A stretch of DNA of 64,000 nt from VRUE01 sp963718775 (GCA_963718775.1 OY970377.1:1550001-1614000), one strand, 5' to 3'; positions 1-10,293 are shown, counted from the stretch's first letter. Numbers and translations: made by a program. The notes: generated by a model from the letters alone, not told the origin.

Positions 1-135
1 GATCTCTCCCAAGGTGAGGACGCTGAGAAAGACCTCCTCGTCGGGGAGATCGGAGAACCACGAGACGACGCCGCGGTCAGCTCGCTTCCCCTTGCGCAGC
101 TCGAAGATGACGTTCGTGTCGATCAAGTAGCTCAC
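1..135 (-). CDS. VapC-family PIN-domain toxin, N-terminal fragment
   Basis: The gene starts with GTG at 135-133 and runs off the left edge, so only about 45 residues are visible. They read M-S-Y-L-I-D-T-N-V, then E-L-R-K-G, then F-L-S-V-L-T-L-G-E-I. This is the usual N-terminus of a PIN-domain ribonuclease: the Asp of LIDTN is the first metal-binding acidic residue and the Glu of LGEI is the second. Its start codon overlaps the stop of the upstream antitoxin gene (GTGA), the normal translational coupling of a vapBC pair. Family members cleave RNA when the antitoxin is degraded; substrate cannot be inferred. The third and fourth acidic residues lie outside the window. Confidence 0.85.
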   Translation of the reverse strand, partial: MSYLIDTNVIFELRKGKRADRGVVSWFSDLPDEEVFLSVLTLGEI

Positions 136-365
136 AGCTCTATTGGACGACCCCGGTCGACGGGACGTTCAAAGTCGCGATCGTCGCCGACATCGGGCAT
201 CTCGAGCAGGAGCTGCTTCAGCGAGGCCGGTGGTCCCGGCTGGCGCAGCGCGCTGCGGAGGATCTCCCGGTGCTCCTCCTCTGCCGAGCGCCCATGTCGA
301 GCCGCGCGGAGCTTCAGCTCGCGGACCACCCCGCTCTCGATGTTTCGCACGAGGAGCTGCGCCAT
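132..365 (-). CDS. FitA/VapB-type antitoxin of the adjacent PIN toxin
   Basis: A 77-residue protein starting at ATG 365-363 with M-A-Q-L-L-V-R-N-I-E and continuing V-V-R-E-L-K-L-R-A-A-R-H-G-R-S-A-E-E-E-H-R. This is the FitA-like ribbon-helix-helix antitoxin pattern: a short DNA-binding beta strand followed by two helices, with the E-E-E-H-R-E-I-L stretch typical of the group. The C-terminal half is the likely toxin-wrapping region. I prefer ATG 365 to an in-frame start at 398 because family members begin MAQLxVRN. Autoregulation with VapC is expected from the family; no operator was resolved in the 77 nt before the next gene. Confidence 0.85.
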   Translation of the reverse strand: MAQLLVRNIESGVVRELKLRAARHGRSAEEEHREILRSALRQPGPPASLKQLLLEMPDVGDDRDFERPVDRGRPIEL

Positions 366-442
366 TGATAGCAATGATAGCGCCGGCGCCATACCCACCC
401 ATCGTCATAGATTCATCCGCACGCATGGTGCGCAGAGTCGCG

Positions 443-1084
443 CTAAGGCGAAGTGACTACCGCGCTGAAGACGGCCTCCAGTTCGGCGGGATCCAGGCTC
501 TCGCCTGCAGAGGATCGCTTTGCCACCAGGGCGACCGTCGCAGCCAGCGCCACCCACTCAGAGCTCGGCAATGTCGAGCTCGCGGGAGGCGCTGACCCAC
601 GCGCTTCGCGCAGGCGCCTGGCCAAGCGCTCGATCGCCTCGTGCTGGGTCCGCACGCCCTCCATCCCGACAGCAATGATCTCCACGGTCAGCAACCGTGC
701 CGTTGGGAGATCGCCGGCAAGCAGCACCGCGGCGGTATGGATACTTGCCTTCGCCTTGGCCTCAGACTCCGCCTCACCCGCGCAAGCCCGCTCAACCTCC
801 CCCAGCAGCCGCCCGAACAGTTCCTCGAAGCTGGCCAACATGCACTCGCGCCGGTCCTTGAACTGCCGGTAGAAGCTGGCCGTGGAGACGCCCGCTCGGC
901 GCGCAACCTCGGCCACCGTCGCAGCTGCATAGCCCCCCTCCGCGCACACCTCGGCCATCGCGGCGAACAGCCGTTCACGCTGATTGCGCTCGACCAGCTC
1001 CGGAGAAAGGCCGTGCGGCCCCGGCGGCAAGCGCCGAACTCCCTCGGTCCTAGCCTCGTCCACAGAGGCAAGGATAGAGGTCAT
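443..1084 (-). CDS. TetR/AcrR-family transcriptional regulator (TetR-A)
   Basis: About 213 residues from ATG 1084. A basic N-terminus with L-P-P-G-P-H-G-L-S-P-E-L-V precedes a classic TetR helix-turn-helix (QRERLFAAMAEV, then TVAEVARRAGVSTASFYRQF). The C-terminal ligand domain is unassigned. It lies 25 bp downstream of, and on the same strand as, a run of secreted-protein genes, so it may be their distal gene or an independent regulator. Its reading frame is intact, unlike most TetR genes at 11-18 kb, with which it shares the 'LPxGxHGLxxExVxxNQRERL' lead-in. The motif ATTCCCA (1083-1089) abuts the start codon. Confidence 0.88.
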   Translation of the reverse strand: MTSILASVDEARTEGVRRLPPGPHGLSPELVERNQRERLFAAMAEVCAEGGYAAATVAEVARRAGVSTASFYRQFKDRRECMLASFEELFGRLLGEVERACAGEAESEAKAKASIHTAAVLLAGDLPTARLLTVEIIAVGMEGVRTQHEAIERLARRLREARGSAPPASSTLPSSEWVALAATVALVAKRSSAGESLDPAELEAVFSAVVTSP

Positions 1085-1108
1085 TCCCAAAAATACCGTG
1101 ACGTACCT

Positions 1109-1813
1109 CTACCGATAAAGCGCCACGTAAAACGGCGCTTTGGTCCGCACCCCGCCGTCGAAGGTCTGCACCTCGACGAGGGGAGCCGGGCAGTCGACGG
1201 TCCCTCCCACCCTGGCGTAGGCGGTGACGTCGCCTTCGCCGGTGAACCTTGGAGTGACCAGGGCACCTCGGGGATTGAAGCCAGAGGCCGCTACGCAGTA
1301 GATGCCGCCAAGGGTTCCTTCCTCGACCGAGGCGATGTTCTTGGACTGCGAGGAGTCGATAGTCGCTTCGGAGCTGATCGCGGCGAATGCCGGAGGGTTG
1401 CCCGATTCGGCGTTGGTCGCGAAGTCCGCTTTGGAGGCAGAGGGGACTTGCGAGAAGGTGCTCTCCAGCGCCTTGTCTCCGGTTACCGCCTCGGGGGCGA
1501 GCTTCGAGTTGACGATCGCTCCTTCTTGGAGCGAAGAGGAGGCGACAGATCCCTGGGTCAGCTTCGCAGCGGTAACCGATCCATTCGCGAGCTTGCCCTG
1601 CTTGACGGCTTCGGCCTTGATCTTGGGGGCGGTTACGGCGTTCTTCCTTATCTTCTTGGCGGTGATCGCTCCCGAGCGCAGCTGGAACTCCCCTACCGAG
1701 TTGTCGGGGATCTTCGTGGCGGCAAAGGCGGTTGCGCCTGTCAGGGCGATGAAGAGCGCCAGGGTCGAGGTGACGTTGGCGTAGGTCAGGCGTTGCTTGA
1801 TCTTGCTCTTCAT
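1109..1813 (-). CDS. Secreted repeat protein, unknown function
   Basis: 234 residues. The N-terminus (MKSKIKQRLTYANV, then S-T-L-A-L-F-I-A-L-T-G-A-T-A-F-A-A) is a signal peptide or anchor seen on many surface proteins of this actinobacterial class. Residues about 35-110 carry an imperfect repeat built on K-I/L-x-x-x-A/S-V-T-A-x-K-I/L (AITAKKI, AVTAPKI, SVTAAKL, AIVNSKL, AVTGDKA), likely an extended beta structure. The C-terminal half has two Cys and no recognised catalytic motif. The start overlaps the end of the upstream gene by 4 bp (ATGA), so the two are probably cotranslated. Function unknown. Confidence 0.75.
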   Translation of the reverse strand: MKSKIKQRLTYANVTSTLALFIALTGATAFAATKIPDNSVGEFQLRSGAITAKKIRKNAVTAPKIKAEAVKQGKLANGSVTAAKLTQGSVASSSLQEGAIVNSKLAPEAVTGDKALESTFSQVPSASKADFATNAESGNPPAFAAISSEATIDSSQSKNIASVEEGTLGGIYCVAASGFNPRGALVTPRFTGEGDVTAYARVGGTVDCPAPLVEVQTFDGGVRTKAPFYVALYR

Positions 1814-2568
1814 CCCTTTGCCTCACAGGTCCTGTTCAGGGTGCTTTCGAGCTTCAAGCCGCCGGCGAAGTCAAAGGAGGTCTTGGCGAATGGGAAGGGG
1901 ACCTTGGTCAAGCCCTTTGGCGCAGGGCAGCCGGCTTCCATGAAGCGGCTCCTCTTCAGGTTCAGGCTGATGCCGGTGATGTAGCCCCAGTCTCCTGTGG
2001 CCTTGGGGAAGGAGGCTTCGAGGACTGTTCCGAAGGTTCCCTTGCTCTTTCTGACCTTGAAGGCGAAGACGTAGGAGGTGCTTAGCGGCTCTGTGCCGTA
2101 GACGTGGGCGAAGATCGCCGGCTTTCTGCCGATCGTGCCGTTGAAGGCCAAGAGCTTGCCCTTGGATGGGAAGGGCGATTGCTCGGGGAGCACTACGTTG
2201 GCCGAGAAGCTTCCTTCTCCGATAAGAGAGCTCCTGCAGATCGACAATGCCTGTTGAGTCGTCGAGGGGTTGATGTGGTTGATCCGGCAATGGGGGATGC
2301 CCTTGACGTCGAGGGTGCCGGCTTGGTTGATCGCGATCGACATCGCCTTCAGCTGCGGCAGCTCGCCTTGCTTTAGGGCGTCGATGTGGCCGGAGACCGA
2401 GACGCCTACCGGGCTTTGGCCTTTCCTTGGCAGCTTGGTCGGGGTGAGGTCGCCTTGGACGGTGACCCTGACTCCTTGCTTTTGGGCTACCTCGGCCCCG
2501 ACGCTGGGGGAAAGCGCCAGGGCCAAGGCCGTGCTCAAAAGGAGCGCTATCGCACGTGATCTGCCCAT
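1810..2568 (-). CDS. Secreted protein, unknown function
   Basis: 252 residues with a clear signal peptide (R-A-I-A-L-L-L-S-T-A-L-A-L-A-L-S-P-S-V-G-A). The mature part is beta-rich in appearance and contains paired Cys (I-P-H-C-R-I and L-S-I-C-R; A-G-C-P-A and R-T-C-E), suggesting two disulfides outside the cell. The phrases 'V-T-V-Q-G-D-L-T-P-T-K-L-P-R' and 'F-N-G-T-I-G-R-K-P-A-I-F-A-H-V-Y-G' recur in secreted proteins of this class by my recollection, but I cannot assign a function. It lies 6 bp after the 1090-residue secreted protein and overlaps the next gene by 4 bp, so it is mid-operon. Confidence 0.72.
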   Translation of the reverse strand: MGRSRAIALLLSTALALALSPSVGAEVAQKQGVRVTVQGDLTPTKLPRKGQSPVGVSVSGHIDALKQGELPQLKAMSIAINQAGTLDVKGIPHCRINHINPSTTQQALSICRSSLIGEGSFSANVVLPEQSPFPSKGKLLAFNGTIGRKPAIFAHVYGTEPLSTSYVFAFKVRKSKGTFGTVLEASFPKATGDWGYITGISLNLKRSRFMEAGCPAPKGLTKVPFPFAKTSFDFAGGLKLESTLNRTCEAKG

Positions 2569-2574
2569 CTGCGG

Positions 2575-5500
2575 CTAGTGGCGCTTGTTGGCGCGCTTTG
2601 ACTTCTTGGCCTTGGAGCAAGCGCTCTTCAAAGGTGGATGCAAGGTCACCGCATCGCCGTTTTGGGCAGCGAACTTTGCCGTCGCTTTAAAGGTCCCGTT
2701 GCAGATGTCCCTCGAGTTGACCAACAAGCCCTTCTTGCCTCCGGCGAAGGTGAAGGTGGCTTCGGAGACCGGCACGTCGGGGACGAAGTCGAAGGTGTTG
2801 CGGATGCCTCCGTTGACCGAATCGACTCGGCCGACGATGTTGGCGTCGATCCTGCCCCCTCTGAATGCGGCGACGATGTCGGGCAACGGGTTGTTGGAGG
2901 ACCTGAGGTAGATCGGCCCTGTGAGCGTTTCGTCCAAGAGCGGCGTCTTCGCCGAGACGGTGCCGTAGATCGATCCCGCCGGGCAGGCGTTTGCCGCGAA
3001 CTGCACCCTGGTGCAGATCGTCTTGATGTGGCCTTGGTCGAGGAACTCCGAGCGGGGCAGGGCTACCGATGCCGATTTGATGTTGGCTCCGCCCGGCGGC
3101 ATGGTCAGGGTCGCCTTGAACTTCGGGTGCGAGCCTCGCTTCGTACCGCCGAAGAGGCGGAAGTCGAGCTTGGGCTTGAAGGAGAGGTCCCCGCAGCTTC
3201 CGACCTGGAAGGGGTTGGAGGTTGCGAAGAGGGAATCGTCTGCTGTGTTCAGCAGGTCTCCTCCTACTCCGGTGATCTGTCCGTCCACGCTCATCTGCGA
3301 GCAGTTGGTCGGGTTGATCGTGGTTTGTGGACGATCGACCCTCAAGCGAATGTCCCTTGCCCTGAGGATCACCCCGTGCAGGATCGTCGGGAAGGGGTCT
3401 GAGACCGCTTTGACCTGGGCGGTCTCCGGGTTGACGTAGAGGGCTGCCCTGACGACGACGTTGCCGAGGTCGAAGGGGCCGGCAATGCCTGGAGCGACAA
3501 CAGCCAAGGAGAGTTGGGCGCCTTTATATGGCCCTGCGAGGTAGACCTTGCCGCCGAAGTAGTTGGGGCCCGGGCCTGCTCCTAGGCCGGCGCTCACGGT
3601 GCCGATCAGGCTCGACGCCGGGCAAGCTGGGTTGTTCAGCTCGCTCTGTCCCGCTCCCTCTGCGGTTGAGATCGAGGCGATCGCCTGATCTGGGCAGAGC
3701 GATATTCCGGCGATCTTGGCGACCAGGCCTGGGGGCAGGATCGAGCTGACCTGGCTGAGTTCCTGTTCGTCGTCTGTCCTCGTCATGCGGAAGAGGAAGG
3801 GCGAGTAGGTCCCTGCCACCGGGTTCAGGGTGCCGCCCGAGAAGGTGGGGTGGAAGGAGCGATGAGCGGAGTCGGGAGGACAGGGTGTCCCGTTCGGGCC
3901 TTCGGTGACCTGGTAGGTGTTGGAGACGTCGACCGGTTCCTGAGGACGAGCGTATGAGGCGACTTCGACGCCGATCGTCTGTTTGCCGCAGGTCGGCGGA
4001 GAGACGAGCGGTGCGCGAGGGCCACTCCTGAACTTCAAGGTCAGATCGTCGAACGGGAACTGAGGCGTATTGTCGAAAACGGTGGTGATCTGACCGGTTT
4101 GGGGATCCACGTCGATGCGTCCCGGGATCTTGATCAAGGCGCCGCGCTCTTCGGTGTCGTGGATCGCCAAGAGCAGGGCGAAGGTCGAGTTGAAGGGGTT
4201 GTCCCGCTGCGCCGCCAGGAACATCGAGCCTTCTGCGGCTTTGGGCAATAGCGGTGTCGATAGCGCCACTTCTCCGATCCGCGAAGCGTCTGGACATTCG
4301 ATCGGCTCGTTGGTACCCAGCTTCATCTGCGCCAGGGTGCAGCTCTTCAAGCCGTCGGCAAAGGAGGGGGAGAAGCTCATGCCCTGGGGCAAGGTGACCG
4401 TCGTTCTCTTCACCGGCGGCGTCGCCAGGGCGTCGGCGTTTTCGTTCTGGGCGATCTTGATGTGGACGTCGAGGCCGGTCGGCGTGTTTGCTTGCTTGCC
4501 GGTCGGCACGATCGAGACGTCGGGATCGAAACGAGGGCGCTCGCAGTGGGTCGTTTCGCCCGGTTGGGTGTAGTCGATCTCGGTACCGAAGACGCCGGGC
4601 TCCTGCCAAAAGTCGTAGCGGTGCAAACGCATGGTGTGCTCCACGCCGCAATCGAAGGGCACGGTGAGGAAGGGCTTACGCGGCGCGTCGGTGGAGCACT
4701 CTTTGTCGGTTCTGATGAAATCCAGGCCCGACTGCAGCGGGCAACGCTCGGAGTCGTGGCTGTGCTCGGCAGGCACGCCCCAGAGGGTGATTTTCTGGTC
4801 GAATGGCGGAAGGGTCTCGTTGATATCGGCGACCTTCGACGTGATCGCATAGCGGTTGGCGGGATCGAGGGAGACTTTGACGTGGATCGGGTTGAGGTCG
4901 ACCACGAAGGCGATGTCTGAGATCACGCCACGAGGATGGGAGAGGTTGAAGACCGGAACGAACCAAGTAGCAGCGCTGTTGTCCGGGCCGGGCGTCCCAA
5001 TCGCCGTGGTCTTGACCGCGAGCCTGCCTATCTGGCTGGAGAGCGGGCAGTCGTTGGTGACGAAGTCCGCCTGGGGGCACTCGCCTACCGCAGTGGGGGC
5101 TCCGACGAAGCCGGGCGGCAGGTCGACGTTCAGGTCGCGGATGCTGCCCGACGCGAGCTTGGCGAAGGGGTTGAAGGAGTTGGGGGCATTGACCGAGGTG
5201 AAGTCGAAGGGGATGGTGAAGAGGGGCGGGTGAGCACCGGATTCGCGCACCGGGGTGACCCCGTCGGGCTCGAAGAAGTCGGGCACGAAAGAATCCGGGA
5301 GGATCCCGAAATCGGACGGAGTGGCGTCGATGTGGGTCAGCTCGATGGCGCATGCTCCGACGCCCACCGCGCAGCCAGCGGCCGGCGGTGCGGCAGGCGC
5401 TCCGCCGCCGGAAACCGTAGCGGAGGCGATGCGATCGGAGCCCGAGGTGAGTTTTTTGGCGTCGACATCGACGGTGAGATACAGGTTGCCCGACGTCGTA

Positions 5501-5847
5501 TGCCGGGGGATCGTCTCGCTGGTCGTGCAAGTGATGGTCGCGTCGCCGGGGGAGCCAGGGCAGGTCCAGTCGACGGGGTCAACGAGGGCGCTTTGCCCAC
5601 GCCTGACCGAATCGCGGGTGAGGCCATTTTGCAATTTGATCGTCAGCGTGATCGGGCCGCTGGTGCTGCCGTCGCCGACGTTGGTGACGTCGAACCAGTA
5701 CTCGCCGGTTCCACCGGGGGCGAAGTTGGTCTCGTTGTGGTGGATGTCGAGGTTCCAGGCCGGGGAGGCTGCGGCGGCCGCGGCGGCCGCGAATGCACCC
5801 AGCGCCACGAGGGCGGTCGACGTGAGCAAGGCGAGGCAGCGCTTCAT
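2575..5847 (-). CDS. Large secreted protein with four CPxxSxIG modules
   Basis: 1090 residues. An Ala-rich signal peptide (1-27) is followed by a DUF11/CARDB-like beta domain (about 30-160: F-D-V-T-N-V-G-D-G-S-T-S-G-P-I-T-L-T). Four modules then repeat a motif C-P-x-x-S/A-x-I/Y-G near residues 267, 518, 742 and 955, each preceded by another Cys and followed by a segment such as 'G-P-I-Y-L-R-S-S-N-N-P-L'. The tail is Lys-rich (SKAKKSKRANKRH), possibly for wall binding. No catalytic motif is visible; an adhesive or envelope role is inference. It overlaps the upstream gene by 4 bp and is 6 bp from the downstream gene. Confidence 0.78.
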   Translation of the reverse strand: MKRCLALLTSTALVALGAFAAAAAAAASPAWNLDIHHNETNFAPGGTGEYWFDVTNVGDGSTSGPITLTIKLQNGLTRDSVRRGQSALVDPVDWTCPGSPGDATITCTTSETIPRHTTSGNLYLTVDVDAKKLTSGSDRIASATVSGGGAPAAPPAAGCAVGVGACAIELTHIDATPSDFGILPDSFVPDFFEPDGVTPVRESGAHPPLFTIPFDFTSVNAPNSFNPFAKLASGSIRDLNVDLPPGFVGAPTAVGECPQADFVTNDCPLSSQIGRLAVKTTAIGTPGPDNSAATWFVPVFNLSHPRGVISDIAFVVDLNPIHVKVSLDPANRYAITSKVADINETLPPFDQKITLWGVPAEHSHDSERCPLQSGLDFIRTDKECSTDAPRKPFLTVPFDCGVEHTMRLHRYDFWQEPGVFGTEIDYTQPGETTHCERPRFDPDVSIVPTGKQANTPTGLDVHIKIAQNENADALATPPVKRTTVTLPQGMSFSPSFADGLKSCTLAQMKLGTNEPIECPDASRIGEVALSTPLLPKAAEGSMFLAAQRDNPFNSTFALLLAIHDTEERGALIKIPGRIDVDPQTGQITTVFDNTPQFPFDDLTLKFRSGPRAPLVSPPTCGKQTIGVEVASYARPQEPVDVSNTYQVTEGPNGTPCPPDSAHRSFHPTFSGGTLNPVAGTYSPFLFRMTRTDDEQELSQVSSILPPGLVAKIAGISLCPDQAIASISTAEGAGQSELNNPACPASSLIGTVSAGLGAGPGPNYFGGKVYLAGPYKGAQLSLAVVAPGIAGPFDLGNVVVRAALYVNPETAQVKAVSDPFPTILHGVILRARDIRLRVDRPQTTINPTNCSQMSVDGQITGVGGDLLNTADDSLFATSNPFQVGSCGDLSFKPKLDFRLFGGTKRGSHPKFKATLTMPPGGANIKSASVALPRSEFLDQGHIKTICTRVQFAANACPAGSIYGTVSAKTPLLDETLTGPIYLRSSNNPLPDIVAAFRGGRIDANIVGRVDSVNGGIRNTFDFVPDVPVSEATFTFAGGKKGLLVNSRDICNGTFKATAKFAAQNGDAVTLHPPLKSACSKAKKSKRANKRH

Positions 5848-8800
5848 CGTGCGGTCCTCCGGTTGTCGTGGGCTCGTTTGTGGCCCTGCTTTGATCGTTT
5901 ATGGGCCTTCGCGACGCAGCGGCCCTTGCGACGCGCCTTGCCCTTGGGGCACTTGCGCGAGGTCGGTTGCTTGACGTTGCCGGGGCCAGAGAAGGAGCCG
6001 GTGCCCGGTGCCTGTTCCTCGGGCGCACCTTTCGGCGTGCCCTGGCAGACCTCCAGCGGACAGGGGGGCGGCGGGGTGGGGAAGTCGATGCCGCCGCCGA
6101 TGCGGGCGTCGTAGATGCGGCGGTTGGCGTCGAGCGCGTCGGGGGTGTACTGGGCGGGGGCATGAAGAAGACGTCGCGCCCGGAGGGGCTGACACTCTCC
6201 ACGTTGGGTGGGAAGGACCAGCTGCTGAGCCCGTCGGTGACGAGCAAGTAGCGCCCGTCGCGCCACTCGTAGACGTCGCGGCCAGCCGAAGGGTCTATGC
6301 CGGGCGCTGGGGTGTTCTGGTCGGCGCCGAGCAGGGGGATCGGAGTGGCGAAGGCGACGGTGGAGCCGTCGTCGGAGATCGCGTTGAGGTTTGGCTGGCC
6401 GACGAAGCCAGATGTGAACAGGGGCTGCGGAGCGCCCGAGGCCGGGGCGCCGTCCCGTGGGCAGGTGACGCAGACCAGGGAGCGATTCGTGTCGTCGTAG
6501 CGGTAGTACTGCTCGGTGCCACCGTTGTCCAAGCCGCTCCCCAGGGGGTTGAGGCCGGCGAAGTTGGTGCGGAAGACCAGCACCGAGCCGTCGGGGGTGA
6601 GGCCGACGTCCTCGTTGTTGGCACCAATCGGTGTGCCGGGAGCCACCGAGGCGACGTAGGCGAGATCTCCTGTGGCGATGTTGACGCGGTAGATACCGGG
6701 GCTGCCATCCGGGGCGCCGGCCACGAGGCGGGTCTTGGATTCGAAGTAAAGGCGCGAGCCGTCCTCGGAGACGGCGATCTCGGTGGGGCCGGTGCCCGCC
6801 ACGTCGGCGTCGCGGCCTGCCACGAGGCAGGTGACGCATTTGAGGCTGCCGTCGCCGAGGTCATAGCGATAGACGTCTCCGTCTTCTTTGTCTCCGGTGA
6901 CGCCGCCGCCACCTTTCTCAATGCAGTCGGCAGGCGCCGTGTCCTCTGGGGCCAGGCGGGTTTGCGTCCAGAAGAAGGCGGCGTCGGGGATGGCTTTGAT
7001 CAAGCCAGCTGTACAGGCCCGCCCCGAGAGTGGCGGGCCGGAGATCAGCTTGGTCTGGGCGGCTTTGAGGTCGCGCAGGTAGAGCTGAGAGGAGGTGGCT
7101 TCTCCACCTGCACAGGGGCCATCGCCCTGGCTCGGGAAGAAAACAAGCGAGCCGTCGGCGGAGACCCAGTGGCTGGCCTGGGTGCCACCCGTGGCGAAGG
7201 CGCCGAAGTTGGCATCGACGCCGCAGGCCGCAACCGTCTCGCCGGGCAGGAAGCTGAGCAGCTGCGGATCCCCGCCCGCGCTGATGTCATAGAGACTGGG
7301 GGCGGCCGTTGCCGCCGGGTAGGCGGGGTCGAGGGAGCCGCCTTTGAGCAGCGCCACCACCCGGCTGTCGTCGGCGGAGGTCCCGAAGGCGTTGTTCGTG
7401 CTGCTGCCGTCCCAGCTGACAGCTTGGCCTTCTTCGGGCTGGAACAGTTTTGCCGGCTGCCCGCCGGGGACGAGACGCCAGAGCACCGAGGCGGTGCCGA
7501 TGCCTTCCTTGTAGTTCACCGAGACGAAGCTGGAGAGGTCGCCGCGACCGAAGACGCCATTCCAGGAGGCGCCGATCAGCTCGGCACGAGGGGGAGTGAC
7601 CACTTTCGAGTGCCAGCCGCTGGCAGTTCGTTCGGTGTAGTAGATGCTGAGCAGGCTGCCCGCCTCGGAGATCGGCGTGCCGCCGGCGATGCCGTAGATC
7701 GCAGCGTTGCCGTTGTCGGAGAAGGCCTGGGAAAGGCCGACCGGGTTGCCACCCGAGTCCGGCATGCTGACCTGCTCCCAGGCGCGGTCGGAGCCGGGTG
7801 GGCCGGGGAAGTGGCCGTGGGTGAGCGGCGATTCCGAAGCGCGGGTGGTGACGGTTGCGTCGGAGCCCGCGACCGGTGAGCCGCCGATGCCGTTGTCGGC
7901 AACTATCCGGTAGTGGTAGGTGGTGTCGGGCTGCAGGCCTTCGATTTCTTCGGCGGCCAGTTCGAAGGAGTCACTCGAGCCGGTGAGCAGGTCGGCAGTC
8001 GAGGTGCAGGGGCTTGAATCGCACGGCCCCTGCTCGCCGTACTCGAAGTGGTAGGTGGCGGGTGAGTTGTTGGGATCGATGCGACCTTGCAGCTGCGCCG
8101 TGGTCGTGGTGCGAAGCGGAGTCCCAAGCGTCTCGACGAGCGGTGGCGCGGGGTCGGTGGTGAAGGTCAGCTCGGCGGTCGTGAGAGCGGCGGCGAAGCG
8201 ACGCTGGTAGACGAGCCGGACGTGGTAGAGGGTATTGGCCTGCAACAGGCCGAACGGCGGCTTGTCGAGGACGGCTTCCACTGCCTGGGGGCTTTCCTGG
8301 TGGCCGAGGACGACAGTCGGCAGCGAGGTCCATTTGCTGCCGTCGGTCGAGTACTCGAAGTGGTAGCTGGTGTCGGGCAGGCCGTTGGGGTCGATCGTGG
8401 CGTGGACGGTTGCGCTGTGGGGGGTGACGCCGGAGATCGAGTCGAGGCTGGCGGTGGGTGGCGAAGGGTTGGTGGCGTCGCCGAGGACGTAAACGCCCCT
8501 GCTGGAGAACCCGGTAGAGAGACCGGAGCCAGTCACGAGGAGACGGCCAGTCGCCGAGTCGACTGCCACGTCACCTATGCCCCCCGCAAATTTAGGGCTG
8601 GTGGCGTGGGTGTCATCGGTGGCCGTTGGGGGAGCAGAGAGACCAGGCGAGTTGGCGGGACCGAATTGTTGGATGGAATCGTCGCGAAAGACGTAGAGGG
8701 TGTCGGTGGCGGGGCCGGGGCCGGGATCGATGGCGATGCCGCCAGGCGCGGCGGCGCCGAAGAAGGGGGTCAGAGGTCCCCCCACAGCGCCGTCGATAAG

Positions 8801-10141
8801 CGTGGTGACGCCGGCGACGCCGCCAGTGAGCGGAGTCGTGCCATTGGAGAGAACCAGCTGGGAGACATCGGCGGCTCCCAGCGTACCTTTGAAGCTGATT
8901 ATGTACTGATCGAAGAGGATGGTCCCGCTGGTGTTATTCGGACCCCCCCGAACGTTGATGTTTTGTTCCCCGATCGATGGAAGCGACTGCAGCGCACTTT
9001 GGACTTCCGCATCCGTAGCGTTGAAGGGCAAGTCGGCGGTTGTGTCTCCGCCGAAGGTGAGCCGGAACTGTCCCGCGGTGGCTTTGATAGTGAGCTTCTG
9101 CCCCTCGTTGATGGGGCCGGTGAGCGGATCGAGGAAGCCAACGCCGCCGCCGTTTGCATTCTCGCTGTCGTAGCGCTCGATGTGGTTGGTGAAGGTAAAG
9201 AACTCGGTGAGGCTGTTTGAGGCATAGACGATGCCGCGCGAATCGACAGCGATGTCAGTCGGGTGGCTGACGCCAAAGCCGAAAGCCGAAAATGTCGTGG
9301 AGCCGAAGTCAGCTGGCGAGGAGCCGTCAAGCGCAAAGGTGTCGACACGGTGGTTGACGGAGTCGGCAACGAAGACGGTGCCGGTCGCGGGATTGCCGTC
9401 GGGCTGGCTGACCGCGATTCCCGCGCGCGTGCTTTCGGTAAAGCCCAATTGTCCGGTGCCGCCGCCGCCGACGGCGGCCTTGCAGACATCGGCGTTGGCG
9501 ACGCAGATCTCATAGGCGCTGCCGGCGTCGCCGGGACCCGAGGCGACGACATCCCAGCCGAAGGAGCGCAGAAAGACGCCGACGCCGTCGTAGACGTTGA
9601 TGCGGAAGTTAGAAGCATCGGCGACGTAGACGTTGCCGGTATCCTGGTCGACAGCGATCCCGGCGGGATCGTTAAAGGCGCCGCTGTCGCCGGAGGCAAC
9701 AGCGGCTTTGCACTCGACGGCGACAGTACAGACCTCATAGTCGTTGCCACCGGAAGGGTTGGAATCGACATCCGCACCCCAGGCGCTGATGAAGAAGTAG
9801 CTGTCATCGGCAGAGTCGACGGGGGTGCCGTTGTCGTCGCGGCCGAAACGCTGGACGCGGTTGGCGTTACGGTCGACGGCGTAGACATCGCCCTGACTGG
9901 CGGGACCGGCGCCAGTGTTGTTGACGGCGACACCGTTGGAGTCACCGACGAACTGGCCGCCGGAGTTGCCATTTCCGCCAATAAAGTCAACGACTTGCTG
10001 GGAGGCAAGTGCGCTGGGGACAATGGCGAGGAGGGCTAGCGTGGCCGTGGCGAGAGTGAGGGCAGCCCGGCTAGCAGAGCGTCGGGCGCTTACGCGATCG
10101 CTGGTCGATTCAGCCGAGTTTGTCTTCGCGTGGGGTCTCAT
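5844..10141 (-). CDS. Very large secreted protein: NHL propeller, FN3-like domains, WD40/TolB-like propeller (one frameshift)
   Basis: After repair of one frameshift this encodes about 1432 residues. I chose ATG 10141 because a strong SD (GAGAGGA) precedes it and the signal peptide (A-A-L-T-L-A-T-A-T-L-A-L-L-A-I-V-P-S-A-L-A) then lies properly placed. Domains in order: NHL-type beta-propeller blades (G-I-A-V-D-Q-D-T-G-N-V-Y-V-A-D), two fibronectin-III-like domains (A-T-V-H-A-T-I-D-P-N-G and the matching second copy), then a WD40/TolB-like propeller (S-E-D-G-S-R-L-Y-F-E-S), and a basic Cys-containing tail. The frame breaks at the G run 6156-6160, where one more G restores it; the gene then ends at 5844, overlapping the next start. 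Function unknown; extracellular. Confidence 0.75.
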
Positions 10142-10259
10142 TCGATCCTCTCGTCCATGCCTTGAATTCATCTCAGTGAGTTTTGTTGGAGTTCTGGCGA
10201 CGGGTGTCGGGTGTCGGGTCGCGAGGTGGATCCACACTCTTTGCGGCCGATGCGAATCC

Positions 10260-10293
10260 CTCACCCCGGCCGGCAATTGCCGGCCGGGGTGAG
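10260..10293. terminator. 34-bp perfect palindrome between two secreted-protein genes
   Basis: The 17-nt left half (CTCACCCCGGCCGGCAA) is followed directly by its exact reverse complement, so the whole 34 bp reads the same on both strands. It lies 35 bp beyond the stop of the collagen-like gene (leftward) and about 120 bp upstream of the next gene start. As RNA it would fold into a very stable hairpin with a minimal loop. No T run follows on the minus strand, so simple intrinsic termination is not certain; a protein-binding palindrome is the alternative. A tandem GGGTGTC repeat lies just to its left (10202-10219). Confidence 0.45.

Noticed and set aside
641..1984. Long open frames on the opposite strand of real genes (also 6008-7879, 32943-34751, 55020-56483)
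   Set aside because: High-GC shadow frames: repetitive Arg/Gly/Asp/His composition, no start context, no family motif, and each is fully antisense to a well-supported gene.
5579..6170. A reading that extends the NHL/propeller protein past 6160 into the next gene as a Thr/Ala/Arg-rich tail
   Set aside because: The tail is low-complexity antisense-like translation; the other frame continues the family sequence (A-Q-Y-T-P-D-A-L-D-A) to a stop at 5844. A single missing G at 6156-6160 explains it.
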